Shown piece after piece: positions 1-7,379 of a stretch of DNA of 23,988 bases (positions are counted from its first letter, which is position 1; each line of letters opens with the position of its first letter). Under the pieces are notes generated by a model. It was not told where the DNA came from, did no database searches, and saw only the letters and a program-made list of their open reading frames with translations. The position numbers and the translations under genes are program-made. Origin of the DNA: VBDM01 sp035637655 (GTDB taxonomy: Bacteria > Pseudomonadota > Gammaproteobacteria > Burkholderiales > SG8-39); NCBI GenBank assembly GCA_035637655.1, contig DASPWT010000214.1, positions 1 through 23,988 of the forward strand, read 5' to 3'.

Positions 1-441
1 CTTTCCGTAGAGGCGACGGTAACGGCGGAGCCGCCGCCGCGCCTTGCCCGGATCGCGTTCGTGCAGGCGGGCGATCTCAGCGGACAGCGTGTTGGCGATC
101 CGGCACCAGTGGCGCGGCAGGCTCGCGCGCACCGCAACCTCATCGGCGAACGGCAAGGTCGATACGATGAGATCGAATGCGCGCGGCTGTGCCAACGTTG
201 AAATGAGGCGGCCAAGCCTGAGCACGGCGACCAGCTTGCCGAGCGCGCCCTTGAGCAGGCGACGCCCGCGCCGCGTGAGCGCATGGAGGCGAATTTCCAC
301 CGGAGGGGGGTGGTCGACATGATGTTCCAGCAGGACCAGATGGACTTCGTGGTCACGGCCGGCAAGCTGCGATCCCAGCTTCAGCAACGCCTTCTCGGCC
401 CCGCCACCCGCCAGGTTGGTCACGATAAATGCGAATTTCAC
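1..441 (-). CDS. Glycosyltransferase family 4, N-terminal part (cut by window edge)
   Basis: Probable GT-B fold sugar transferase acting on the cytoplasmic face during LPS or other surface glycan assembly. Only the first 147 codons are inside the window. The N-terminus reads MKFAFIVTNLAGGGAEKAL, the usual beta-strand plus glycine-rich donor/acceptor loop of GT4 enzymes (pattern GGxE), followed by a second strand in HEVHLVLLE. The start is GTG. It overlaps the stop of the upstream glycosyltransferase as GTGA (4 bp), so the two are probably translationally coupled. The C-terminal nucleotide-sugar domain is not visible, so donor and acceptor cannot be named. Family assignment is firm; the sugar specificity is unknown. 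Confidence 0.85.
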   Translation of the reverse strand, partial: MKFAFIVTNLAGGGAEKALLKLGSQLAGRDHEVHLVLLEHHVDHPPPVEIRLHALTRRGRRLLKGALGKLVAVLRLGRLISTLAQPRAFDLIVSTLPFADEVAVRASLPRHWCRIANTLSAEIARLHERDPGKARRRLRRYRRLYGK

Positions 442-1571
442 GACGCGGCACGCGGGGGACGGTAACCGTCGACCACGCTCTGGAACACCGCCTCCATGCG
501 CGCGATCATCGCGTCGCGGCTGAATCGCCGTTCTGCCGCCGCGCGCGCGGCGCGCCCCATCCGCTTTGCGAGCGCCGCATCATCCAGCAGCCTGCGAATC
601 GCCGCCGCGAGCCCGCGTGGATCTCTTGGCGTAACGAGCAGCGCTGTTTCCTGATCGGTCACGGCTTCGACAATGCTGCCTACCGGGGTAGTCACCACGG
701 GCAATGCGCACAGCATGGCCTGCACCATTGCCTGGGGCACGCCCTCGTTGGCATACGACGGCAGGCAGAAAACGTCCATGGCCTGGAGCCAGCGCTCGAC
801 CGCGTCCTGACGGCCGGCGAGCATCACTTTCGCCGCAAGCTTCAGCTCCGCGATCTTCTGCTCGATCGACGGTCGCATGGGTCCGTCGCCGACGACGAGG
901 AGCCTGACAGTCGCGTCCCCGGCAGCCAGTCGAGCGAACGCCTCGACCAGGTATAGGTGGCCTTTCCAGCTCCTCAGCGTCGCGACGATCCCCACGTAAC
1001 GGGCCGTCGGCTCAAGCCCGAGCATGCGGCGCGCCTCGGCTTTGTCGCCGGGCCGGAATCGAGAAGGATCAATGCCGGTCGGGACGGAACTGATGCGGTC
1101 CTCGCGAAAGCGATTTTCCCGCACCAGGATCTCCCGGAGCCGCTCGCCGGTCGTGACGATGTGCCGGGTCGCATGGTTATAGAGCCAGCGGGTCGGAAGG
1201 TTGTCCGGAACCGGCGCGGAAATGTGTCGGGTGCGCACCATCGGAGGAGCCTCGCCGAGGGTAAGGCGCGCAAGCGCCACGAGCCAGGCGTCGGTCGAGC
1301 TGTGCGTATTGACCACATCGGGCCGGACCGACGCCAGTGCCCGCCGCATCGCAAGAATTCCCCGCAGATTCTTGCGACCGATAGGAAGCGCACGATGCGG
1401 AATGGCACGCCGTCCCGCCTCTGTGAGAATTCCGGACCCGGCGACAGCCCAGATTTCGACCGCGTGCCCGCGCGCGATCATCCCCTGCGCTTCTTCGAGT
1501 ATGCGGATCTCCTGACCGCCCCAGCCCACGGAGGCCTCGGTGTGCGCGATTCGAAGCGGAGTTCGTTTCAA
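438..1571 (-). CDS. Glycosyltransferase family 4
   Basis: A 377-residue GT-B glycosyltransferase, normal length for GT4. The N-terminal domain has the glycine-rich loop VGWGGQE (about residues 16-22). The C-terminal domain starts near ARYVGIVATLRSWKGH, with VVGDGP and the acceptor-side segment LPSYANEGVPQAMVQAM (about 270-287). In the GT4 EX7E motif the first Glu is present (about 276), but the second position is Gln (about 284). The start is TTG at 1571; it is chosen because the first beta-strand (PLRIAHTE) begins a few codons later and no ATG precedes it in frame. It follows msbA by 83 bp and overlaps the next glycosyltransferase by 4 bp. Neighbours suggest LPS core or O-chain sugar transfer, but the actual substrate is not evident. 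Confidence 0.9.
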   Translation of the reverse strand: MKRTPLRIAHTEASVGWGGQEIRILEEAQGMIARGHAVEIWAVAGSGILTEAGRRAIPHRALPIGRKNLRGILAMRRALASVRPDVVNTHSSTDAWLVALARLTLGEAPPMVRTRHISAPVPDNLPTRWLYNHATRHIVTTGERLREILVRENRFREDRISSVPTGIDPSRFRPGDKAEARRMLGLEPTARYVGIVATLRSWKGHLYLVEAFARLAAGDATVRLLVVGDGPMRPSIEQKIAELKLAAKVMLAGRQDAVERWLQAMDVFCLPSYANEGVPQAMVQAMLCALPVVTTPVGSIVEAVTDQETALLVTPRDPRGLAAAIRRLLDDAALAKRMGRAARAAAERRFSRDAMIARMEAVFQSVVDGYRPPRAAS

Positions 1572-1654
1572 TGCCGTCTTCTTGACTCGCCGTCCGCGGG
1601 CTCGGCGACGCTCCGGCTCACGAGCTCACCCTGAGCGGAAGCAGCGCAGCCCAT

Positions 1655-3412
1655 CTACGCCGCAAACTCTTTCGAGTACTGGAGGCGATGGAGCCTCGCG
1701 TAGATTCCGGAAGCGGCAATGAGATCGGCATGCCTTCCGGTTTCGGCGATGCGGCCCGCGTCCAGAACAACGATGCGGTCGGCCCGCTCGATGGTCGACA
1801 GGCGGTGCGCGATTACCAGCGTCGCGCGGCCGCGCATGAGCGTTTCCAGCGCCGCCTGCACATGGCGCTCCGATTCGCTGTCGAGGGCCGAGGTCGCCTC
1901 GTCGAGGATGAGCACCGGCGCGTCCTTGAGGAACGCGCGCGCGATAGCGAGCCGCTGCCGCTGTCCGCCCGAAAGGCGCACGCCGTTCTCGCCGATCAGC
2001 GTAGCGAGCCCCTCGGACATCTGGCGGATGAATTGCATCGCGTGCGCCGCCTCGGCTGCCCGGACGACGTCGGCCTCGCTCGTTCCCGCGAGGCGCCCGT
2101 AGGCGATGTTGGCGGCGACCGTGTCGTTGAAGAGCACGATATCCTGGCTCACCAGCGCGATGTTCGCGCGCAGGCTCCCGAGCTTGAGCGTCGCGATGTC
2201 GACGCCATCGAGCAGGATCTGTCCGGAATCGGGAGCGTAGAAGCGCGGCAGCAGATTGGCGAGCGTGGTCTTTCCTGCGCCGGAAGCCCCTACCAGCGCA
2301 ATCGTCTCGCCCGGGTCGATCGAAAGCGACACCCGATCCAGAGCCGGGAGTGCGCTTCCCGGATAACTGAACCCGACGGCCCTGAATTCGACTTTGCCCT
2401 TCGCGCGGCCGATCTCGCGCGTCCCGGTATCGGACTCGGGCCGCTCGTCGATCAGGTGAAACACGCTCTCCGCCGCGGCGAGCCCCCGTTGCAGGGTCTG
2501 GTTGACGCCGGTCAGACGGCGCAGCGGCGCAAACACCAGCAACAGCGCAGTGAGAAACGACACGAATCCGCCCACCGTCGTCTCGTCCGTGGCGGCCTGG
2601 CGCACTGCGAGATAGATGATGAGTGCCAGCGCGACCGAAACCACGATCTGCACCAAGGGGACGTTGGCCGCCGCCGCCGAGGTCATTTTCATGTTGAAGG
2701 TGCGCACCTTGTTCGCTCCGGCATCGAAGCGCCTTGCCTCGTAGTCCTGTCCGCCGAACACCTTGACGACGCGATGACAGCCGATCGACTCTTCCAGGGC
2801 ATGGTTCAAGTCGCCCATCGCCGCCTGCTCGGCGCGGCTCATGGCGCGCAGCCGGTTCGAGAATGCTCGCGTAATCACGACTGCGGGCGGTCCCACCAGG
2901 AGCGCCACCAAAGAGAGTTTCCAGTTCAGCCAGAAAAGCCAAGCAAGCAACCCGGCGATGGTGAGCGAGTCCCTGAACAGCACCGAGATCACGCTGGTCG
3001 CTGCTCCGGTCACCTGCATGACGTCGAAGGTGAACTTCGAGATGAGGCTGCCGCCGGTGTGATTGTCGTAGTAGTTCGTCGGCAGCCGCACAAGGGTGGA
3101 AAACATCGCATTGCGCAGATCCAGCACCACCTTGTTGGCCACCCAGCCTATCGCGTAGTCGGAGAGGTATGAGGCGAAGCCGCGCACCAGAAAAACCGCG
3201 ACGATCAATGCGGGCAGCCAGACGAGCAGCCCGCCTTCCTTGTGCACGAAACTACCGTCGAGGAGCGGCTTGAGGAGCGCCGGAAAGACGGGCTCGGTCA
3301 GCGCCGTCACCACCATGGCCGCGATCGACAGCGCGAACGGCGCCCAGTAAGGCTTGACGTAGCGGAGGAGGCGAAGGTAGAGCTGCAGGCTAGTGGCGTC
3401 GGACGATGCCAT
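1655..3412 (-). CDS. msbA: Lipid A-core flippase, ABC transporter MsbA
   Basis: Homodimeric ABC exporter half-transporter that flips lipid A-core across the inner membrane using ATP. At 585 residues it matches the family (about 580). The N-terminal ~320 residues form the six-helix exporter domain, with hydrophobic spans near residues 25-45, 65-85 and 150-175 and the typical NYYDNHTGGSLISKF segment. The C-terminal nucleotide-binding domain shows Walker A GASGAGKTT (about 375-385), signature LSGGQRQR, Walker B VLILDEATSALDSESE and the H-loop VIAHRLSTIERAD. All catalytic motifs are intact. It sits among glycosyltransferase genes, as expected for LPS assembly. A TATAAT hexamer 21 bp upstream of the ATG may give it its own promoter. 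An MsbA-like exporter of another lipid-linked glycan is possible but less likely. Confidence 0.93.
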   Translation of the reverse strand: MASSDATSLQLYLRLLRYVKPYWAPFALSIAAMVVTALTEPVFPALLKPLLDGSFVHKEGGLLVWLPALIVAVFLVRGFASYLSDYAIGWVANKVVLDLRNAMFSTLVRLPTNYYDNHTGGSLISKFTFDVMQVTGAATSVISVLFRDSLTIAGLLAWLFWLNWKLSLVALLVGPPAVVITRAFSNRLRAMSRAEQAAMGDLNHALEESIGCHRVVKVFGGQDYEARRFDAGANKVRTFNMKMTSAAAANVPLVQIVVSVALALIIYLAVRQAATDETTVGGFVSFLTALLLVFAPLRRLTGVNQTLQRGLAAAESVFHLIDERPESDTGTREIGRAKGKVEFRAVGFSYPGSALPALDRVSLSIDPGETIALVGASGAGKTTLANLLPRFYAPDSGQILLDGVDIATLKLGSLRANIALVSQDIVLFNDTVAANIAYGRLAGTSEADVVRAAEAAHAMQFIRQMSEGLATLIGENGVRLSGGQRQRLAIARAFLKDAPVLILDEATSALDSESERHVQAALETLMRGRATLVIAHRLSTIERADRIVVLDAGRIAETGRHADLIAASGIYARLHRLQYSKEFAA

Positions 3413-3433
3413 GGCTGCGCCGGAAAATGTCGA

Positions 3434-3439
3434 ATTATA
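3434..3439 (-). promoter_or_regulatory. Possible -10 element for msbA
   Basis: On the minus strand a perfect TATAAT lies 21 bp upstream of the msbA ATG, which would give a leader of about 15 nt. No good -35 hexamer is seen 16-18 bp further upstream, so the call rests on the -10 and its position alone. Confidence 0.35.
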
Positions 3440-3482
3440 GCTGATCCGGCACCCGACTCCGGGCCGGGGACCTCTAAGCGAC

Positions 3483-3508
3483 GGCCTTTAGGCCGGCGCG
3501 AGGCGCCG
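3483..3508 (-). other. Two small inverted repeats between the DUF4254 gene and msbA
   Basis: GGCCTTTAGGCC (3483-3494) and a 6-bp stem CGGCGC/GCGCCG with a 3-nt loop (3494-3508) lie just after the DUF4254 stop codon. They could form an RNA hairpin at the 3' end of that transcript. There is no T-run, so they are not a convincing intrinsic terminator. Confidence 0.3.
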
Positions 3509-3518
3509 CCTGGCACCC

Positions 3519-4127
3519 TCATCCACTTTTGGTACCGTAAAGGTAAGGATTGAAGGCGGGATCGTTATACATCTTGAACTGCCGATACACCTTGAATCGT
3601 GCGCGGCCTGCCAGGCAATCGCCGAGCAGGGCGTCGAAACAGGCGGCGAGGTCCGTCCGTTGCTCGACCAGCCGAGCGAATCGCGTGCGGCTGGTTTCGA
3701 TGTGCGCTTGAGGGGCGTCGGAACGCTCGGTCTGAGTCCGCATGTGGAAAACCTTGAGGGCGAGGATGGAAAGACGGTCGATCATCGATCCGGCGCTTTC
3801 CGAATGCAAACGGACCGCGGCGTTGAGTTCCACCTCCGCAAGCTGGGCAAGCAGGCATTCGTCTATTTTCTCGATCGAATCGTTGCGCTGCTGGTTGAAG
3901 GCATCGATGTTGCGCTTGTTCGCAGCGATCGCTGAGTCCGGTACGTTCCGCCGCCGCGCCTGATCTTCTTCTTTCCAGAGCCGGCAATTGCATCGATGAT
4001 TGTGCTCGATGTGGGACCAGAGTCCCTGCGCTTGTGCCGCCGGACTTTCGGCATCCCAATCGGGCTGCGCAAGCCAATTGTCGTGAAACTCCAGAACCTC
4101 GCGGGAGCCGGGAATCTTCATGTCCAT
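3519..4127 (-). CDS. DUF4254 domain-containing protein
   Basis: A 202-residue soluble protein that matches the DUF4254 family as I know it. The conserved pattern is visible: HNHRCNCRLWKEEDQARR (about residues 41-58), then an Asp/Ile-Ala-x-x-Lys-Arg helix, and INxxNQQRND-type residues (FNQQRNDSIEKIDE, about 77-90), followed by helices including SMIDRLSILALKVFHM. The rest is charged and helical, without signal peptide or membrane span. Its biochemical role is unknown to me. The gene lies between a WaaG-like glycosyltransferase and msbA on the same strand, which points to a link with LPS or surface glycan synthesis. ATG at 4127 has a GGGG stretch about 8 nt upstream; a second ATG two codons later is also possible. 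Confidence 0.85.
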   Translation of the reverse strand: MDMKIPGSREVLEFHDNWLAQPDWDAESPAAQAQGLWSHIEHNHRCNCRLWKEEDQARRRNVPDSAIAANKRNIDAFNQQRNDSIEKIDECLLAQLAEVELNAAVRLHSESAGSMIDRLSILALKVFHMRTQTERSDAPQAHIETSRTRFARLVEQRTDLAACFDALLGDCLAGRARFKVYRQFKMYNDPAFNPYLYGTKSG

Positions 4128-4185
4128 AGTTTACCCCAGCAGTTCCCGTATCCCATCCCGCATCCCGGGGGAGGAAAGCTAGGGT

Positions 4186-5307
4186 TCAGGCCGGTGCCAG
4201 GCTCCGGTAGAGCGCGAGGAGCTGCTCAGCCATGGCCGTGAGACTGAATCCTTCGGCGCGCTTGCGCGCCCGGCGCCCCATCTCGTGAGCCGCGGGAACA
4301 TCCAGGCGAGCTAGCCTGTCGGCGAGCGCATCGACCGCAAGAGCGTCTATCACATAGCCGTTCATTCCCTCCTCGATCAGTTCGGCCGTGCCGCATTGCG
4401 GCGTGGTAATCACCGGCAAGCCGCAGGCCATTGCCTCGAGCGCCGCATTCGGAAACGGATCGTAAAGACTCGGCAAGACGAAGCTGTCGGCAACACCGTA
4501 CCAGGGACGCACGTCTTCCTGGGCGCCTGCAAAGTGCACGCGGGACGCGATTCCGCGCGAGCTCGCCAGGTGTTCCGCGCGCGCCTGCGCCTTGTCCCGC
4601 CCCACGATGACAAGATGAGCATCAGGCTGCCGGGAGCGGGCGAACGCTTCGATCAGGCGAAACACTCCCTTCCTTTCGAATCCCGCGCCGACAAAGAGGT
4701 GCACGAATGCCTGATCCGGGATTCTGAGCTTGCGACGCAGCGCCGAGCGATGGGCATCGCGCAGGCGCGGATGGAACGCCTCCAGATCGATGCCGTTGTA
4801 GATGACGTGGAGCTTCGCCTCCGGAGTGCCGAAATGCGCGCGGATCTCGTCCCTGACCATGCGCGAATTGCAGATCACCGCGCGCAGGCGCGGGCTCGCG
4901 AACAGATGCCGCTCCGCGGCGAGGACGTAGCGATGATAGGGATTGAGCGCGAGGCCGACCCGGCCGAGCCGGCTGAGGATCGCGCGGCGGTTGTGCAGCC
5001 ACTGTGCGTGCACTCCGTCGCCCGCCCGGTAAATGTCGCAACACGCGATGCGTTCGTGCGATTGCACGAAATCGAACGGCCGGCTGGCGACTTCGCGGCA
5101 TACCGCCCGCGCGAAGCCCCAGTCGCGCCACACGCGGCCGATGTGAAACGGATCGCAGCGGACCACGCGCCCGGGGTCGCCGATCCATGTGCGCGCAATC
5201 ACGGTGACTGCGACGCCTTGCTCGCCGAGCGCGGCTAGCGCCCGTTCGATGAAGCGTTCGGCGCCCCCGTAAGCGCTGTAGCGCTGCCGCACCAGAGCGA
5301 CGTGCAT
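4186..5307 (-). CDS. WaaG-like glycosyltransferase family 4 (LPS core)
   Basis: A 373-residue GT-B glycosyltransferase resembling LPS glucosyltransferase I (WaaG/RfaG) in length and layout. N-terminal MHVALVRQRYSAYGGAERF carries the acceptor-side YGGAE loop; YNGID (about 170) marks the domain link; GAGFERKGVFRLIEA opens the donor domain with the Arg-Lys typical of UDP-sugar GT4 enzymes. SLYDPFPNAALEAMACGLPV (about 285-304) is the EX7E region, with Asp in place of the first Glu. The reading frame is open for 49 more codons upstream, but the ATG at 5307 fits the family N-terminus and begins 5 bp after the btuF stop; upstream codons would run through btuF. Adjacent waaQ-like and msbA genes support a role in core oligosaccharide synthesis. 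The exact sugar is inferred, not shown. Confidence 0.88.
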   Translation of the reverse strand: MHVALVRQRYSAYGGAERFIERALAALGEQGVAVTVIARTWIGDPGRVVRCDPFHIGRVWRDWGFARAVCREVASRPFDFVQSHERIACCDIYRAGDGVHAQWLHNRRAILSRLGRVGLALNPYHRYVLAAERHLFASPRLRAVICNSRMVRDEIRAHFGTPEAKLHVIYNGIDLEAFHPRLRDAHRSALRRKLRIPDQAFVHLFVGAGFERKGVFRLIEAFARSRQPDAHLVIVGRDKAQARAEHLASSRGIASRVHFAGAQEDVRPWYGVADSFVLPSLYDPFPNAALEAMACGLPVITTPQCGTAELIEEGMNGYVIDALAVDALADRLARLDVPAAHEMGRRARKRAEGFSLTAMAEQLLALYRSLAPA

Positions 5308-5312
5308 TCGCT

Positions 5313-6170
5313 CTAGTTCCGTGCAAGCTCGAGCCGCCCGCACAACGCGCGAACACCCTGGAGCACGTGGGGGCCCTGCGCGTGGAGCCAATCCGGGTCG
5401 ATCGCGTAAATCCTGCGGTTTCGAACGGCGGGAACCGATTCGAGACCCTGCCACGCCTGGAGCGCTTCGCTCCCGAAACCGCCCGTGACGATCGCTTCGG
5501 GCCGGGCGTCGAGGATCTGCTCGCGCGAGACGAGCGGGGTGAGCGTCTTTGCGGCGGCAAAAACGTTGCGACCGCCGCAGAGTCGCAGCGCGTCGCTGAT
5601 GAGGTGCCTCCCGTTCACGCTGAGCAAGGGCCTGTGCCAGATCTCCAGAAACACCGCGACGCGACGCTCCCTGGCGTAGCGCTTGTGCAGATCCGCGACC
5701 TCATTTTCGAATTGCCGTGCATGCGCTTCGGCGACCTCCGCGCTGCCGGCCAGCGCACCGACCAGGCGAACGATGCGGGGAATATCGGCAAGGGCGCGCG
5801 CCTCGGTGACGAAAACCCGGACGCCTAGACGCTCCAGCCGATCGACCTGCAGCGGCGAATTGCCACTTTGCCAGGCGAGCACGAGATCCGGCCGCAACGC
5901 GATCAGGCGCTCGATATCGACCCGGCCGTGACTTGCGACGACGGGCAAGCGCTCGGCCTCGGCCGGATGGCGACTGAAGCTCGAGACGCCGGCGAGCTTC
6001 GCGCCGGCGCCCGCGGCGAAAGCGATCTCCGCCAGATGCGGTGCAAGGGTGACGATGCGCTCTGCTGGATGCCCAAGCGAGATCGTGACGCCGCGGTCAT
6101 CGCCCGCCTGCAGCGCGTGCGCGCCCGTCGCCACGGCAGCAAGGACGGCAAACGCAATCACCCGGATCAT
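5313..6170 (-). CDS. btuF: Periplasmic cobalamin-binding protein BtuF
   Basis: Substrate-binding protein of a vitamin B12 ABC importer, receiving cobalamin in the periplasm after BtuB. The 285-residue product begins with a signal peptide (MIRVIAFAVLAAVATGAHA, about residues 1-19). It then shows the helical-backbone binding-protein fold: RIVTLAPHLAEIAFAAGAG, LIALRPDLVLAW, VDRLERLGVRVFV, the long backbone helix DIPRIVRLVGALAG, and a second lobe with EIWHRPLLSVNG and ILDARPEAIV. It starts at ATG 6170, overlapping the heptosyltransferase stop as ATGA, and ends 5 bp before the WaaG-like gene. No btuC or btuD is in the window. A haem or siderophore ligand is an alternative, but riboswitch-controlled btuB nearby makes cobalamin most likely. 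Confidence 0.85.
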   Translation of the reverse strand: MIRVIAFAVLAAVATGAHALQAGDDRGVTISLGHPAERIVTLAPHLAEIAFAAGAGAKLAGVSSFSRHPAEAERLPVVASHGRVDIERLIALRPDLVLAWQSGNSPLQVDRLERLGVRVFVTEARALADIPRIVRLVGALAGSAEVAEAHARQFENEVADLHKRYARERRVAVFLEIWHRPLLSVNGRHLISDALRLCGGRNVFAAAKTLTPLVSREQILDARPEAIVTGGFGSEALQAWQGLESVPAVRNRRIYAIDPDWLHAQGPHVLQGVRALCGRLELARN

Positions 6171-7258
6171 CGCGCGAGGAGCGAATCGACGGCGGCCAGT
6201 GCCGCCTCCACCGGAAGTCGGGTGAGGCACTCGCTCACCTTGCCGCCGCCGCATCCGTCGTTGCCGCAGGGACGGCACGCGTGCTCGCCGGAGGCGACGA
6301 TGCGATGCGGCACCCGCCAGGGCCCCCATTCGAGCTCGCCGCTTGGGCCGAACAGCGCCACCACCGGCGTTTGCATGGCGGCGGCGATATGCATGGGGGC
6401 GGAATCGACGCCGATGAAGAGCTTCGCGCGGGCGCTGAGCGCCGCGAGTTGTTTCAGCGTGAGCTTCCCGGAAAAGTCGGCTATCGGTGCACTCGCGCGC
6501 TTGCGGATCTCGGCAGTCAGCTCCAGCTCCCGTTCATCGGGGGCGGCTGACAGAGCAATTCGCTCGCCGCGCTCCGCCAGTGCGTCGACGAGTGCCGCCG
6601 CACGCTCGGGCGGCCAGCATTTGAACTGCCAGCGCGACCCCGGGTGGAAATGAATGAAGCTTCGGGCGGCGAGACCTTGCCCGGCCAGCAGACCCTCCAC
6701 GCTGCGCTCCGCCTCTTCGCCCGGCACGAGCAGGAGCCCGCGGTCGTCTTCGCCGGGCTGGATGCCGATTCGCCTGAGCGCATCGAGATTGATTTCCACC
6801 CGGTGGCGCCTCGCGTGCGGAGGGAGCGGAACGAGATGCGAGAAGCTCCTTTTCCAGAGTCGAGGCTTGCGGGCAAAATCGGGCGCAACGGCGTAACGCG
6901 CGCCCAGCGACCGCGCGAGCCACGCCCCGCGCGGATGCTCGGAAAGATGCACGACGAGCTCGTAGGCGCGCTCGCGCAGCGCGGTGAGCAGCCGCCATTC
7001 CTGCGCAAGACGCGCGAGCACACCCGACTCCTTCCAATCGCGACTCACTACATGAACTCGCGCGATCGCCGGGTGCAGGTCGAGCATGTCCCGAGTCTCG
7101 GCATAAACAAGCGCGTCGATTTCCAGGGCAGGCGCGCGGTTCTTGAGGACCGTGAATACTGGAGAGGTCAGAAGAACGTCGCCATGATGGCGCAGCTGGA
7201 TCACCAGCACGCGCTGCAGCCGGGTAACGTCGATCGCGTCGACAGGGCCATAATGCAT
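6167..7258 (-). CDS. waaQ: LPS core heptosyltransferase III (WaaQ/RfaQ-like)
   Basis: GT9-family ADP-heptose:LPS heptosyltransferase, 363 residues. The N-terminus RVLVIQLRHHGDVLLTSPVF is the characteristic start of the WaaQ branch (ILVIKLRHHGDVLLTTPV type), followed by EIDALVYAETRDML. The C-terminal donor domain has HFHPGSRWQFKCWPPE, FSGKLTLKQLAAL, the conserved FIGVDSAPMHIAAAM (Asp/His nucleotide-heptose site) and VALFGPSGELEWGPW. The cysteine-rich HACRPCGNDGCGGGK is usual for this branch. ATG 7258 is chosen because the family N-terminus follows shortly and the upstream frame lacks homology. It lies 121 bp downstream of btuB and overlaps btuF by 4 bp. A possible promoter ends only 7 bp before the ATG. 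Confidence 0.88.
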   Translation of the reverse strand: MHYGPVDAIDVTRLQRVLVIQLRHHGDVLLTSPVFTVLKNRAPALEIDALVYAETRDMLDLHPAIARVHVVSRDWKESGVLARLAQEWRLLTALRERAYELVVHLSEHPRGAWLARSLGARYAVAPDFARKPRLWKRSFSHLVPLPPHARRHRVEINLDALRRIGIQPGEDDRGLLLVPGEEAERSVEGLLAGQGLAARSFIHFHPGSRWQFKCWPPERAAALVDALAERGERIALSAAPDERELELTAEIRKRASAPIADFSGKLTLKQLAALSARAKLFIGVDSAPMHIAAAMQTPVVALFGPSGELEWGPWRVPHRIVASGEHACRPCGNDGCGGGKVSECLTRLPVEAALAAVDSLLAR

Positions 7259-7265
7259 GCCGCGC

Positions 7266-7293
7266 AAGATAGCAGAGAACCCGGCAACCCCAA
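7266..7293 (-). promoter_or_regulatory. Possible promoter for waaQ-btuF-waaG
   Basis: On the minus strand TATCTT (7271-7266) is preceded 16 bp upstream by TTGGGG. The -10 ends 7 bp before the waaQ ATG, so a transcript from it would be leaderless. Match to consensus is moderate (4/6 and 3/6), so read-through from btuB remains an equal possibility. Confidence 0.35.
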
Positions 7294-7379
7294 AGGTGGC
7301 CCACCTAAGGCAGAGCGGATCCCGGGCGGAACGAGTCGGCCTCAGGTCGCGTGGTTGACGAGCGCGCGGCGTGAGCCTT

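Noticed and set aside
1572..1654. Possible terminator or promoter between msbA and the next glycosyltransferase
   Set aside because: No stable hairpin with T-run and no convincing -10/-35 pair was found in these 83 bp; read-through from msbA is simpler.
1688..3172. 494-codon plus-strand open frame antisense to msbA
   Set aside because: Shadow of msbA; composition is Arg/His-rich and without homology.
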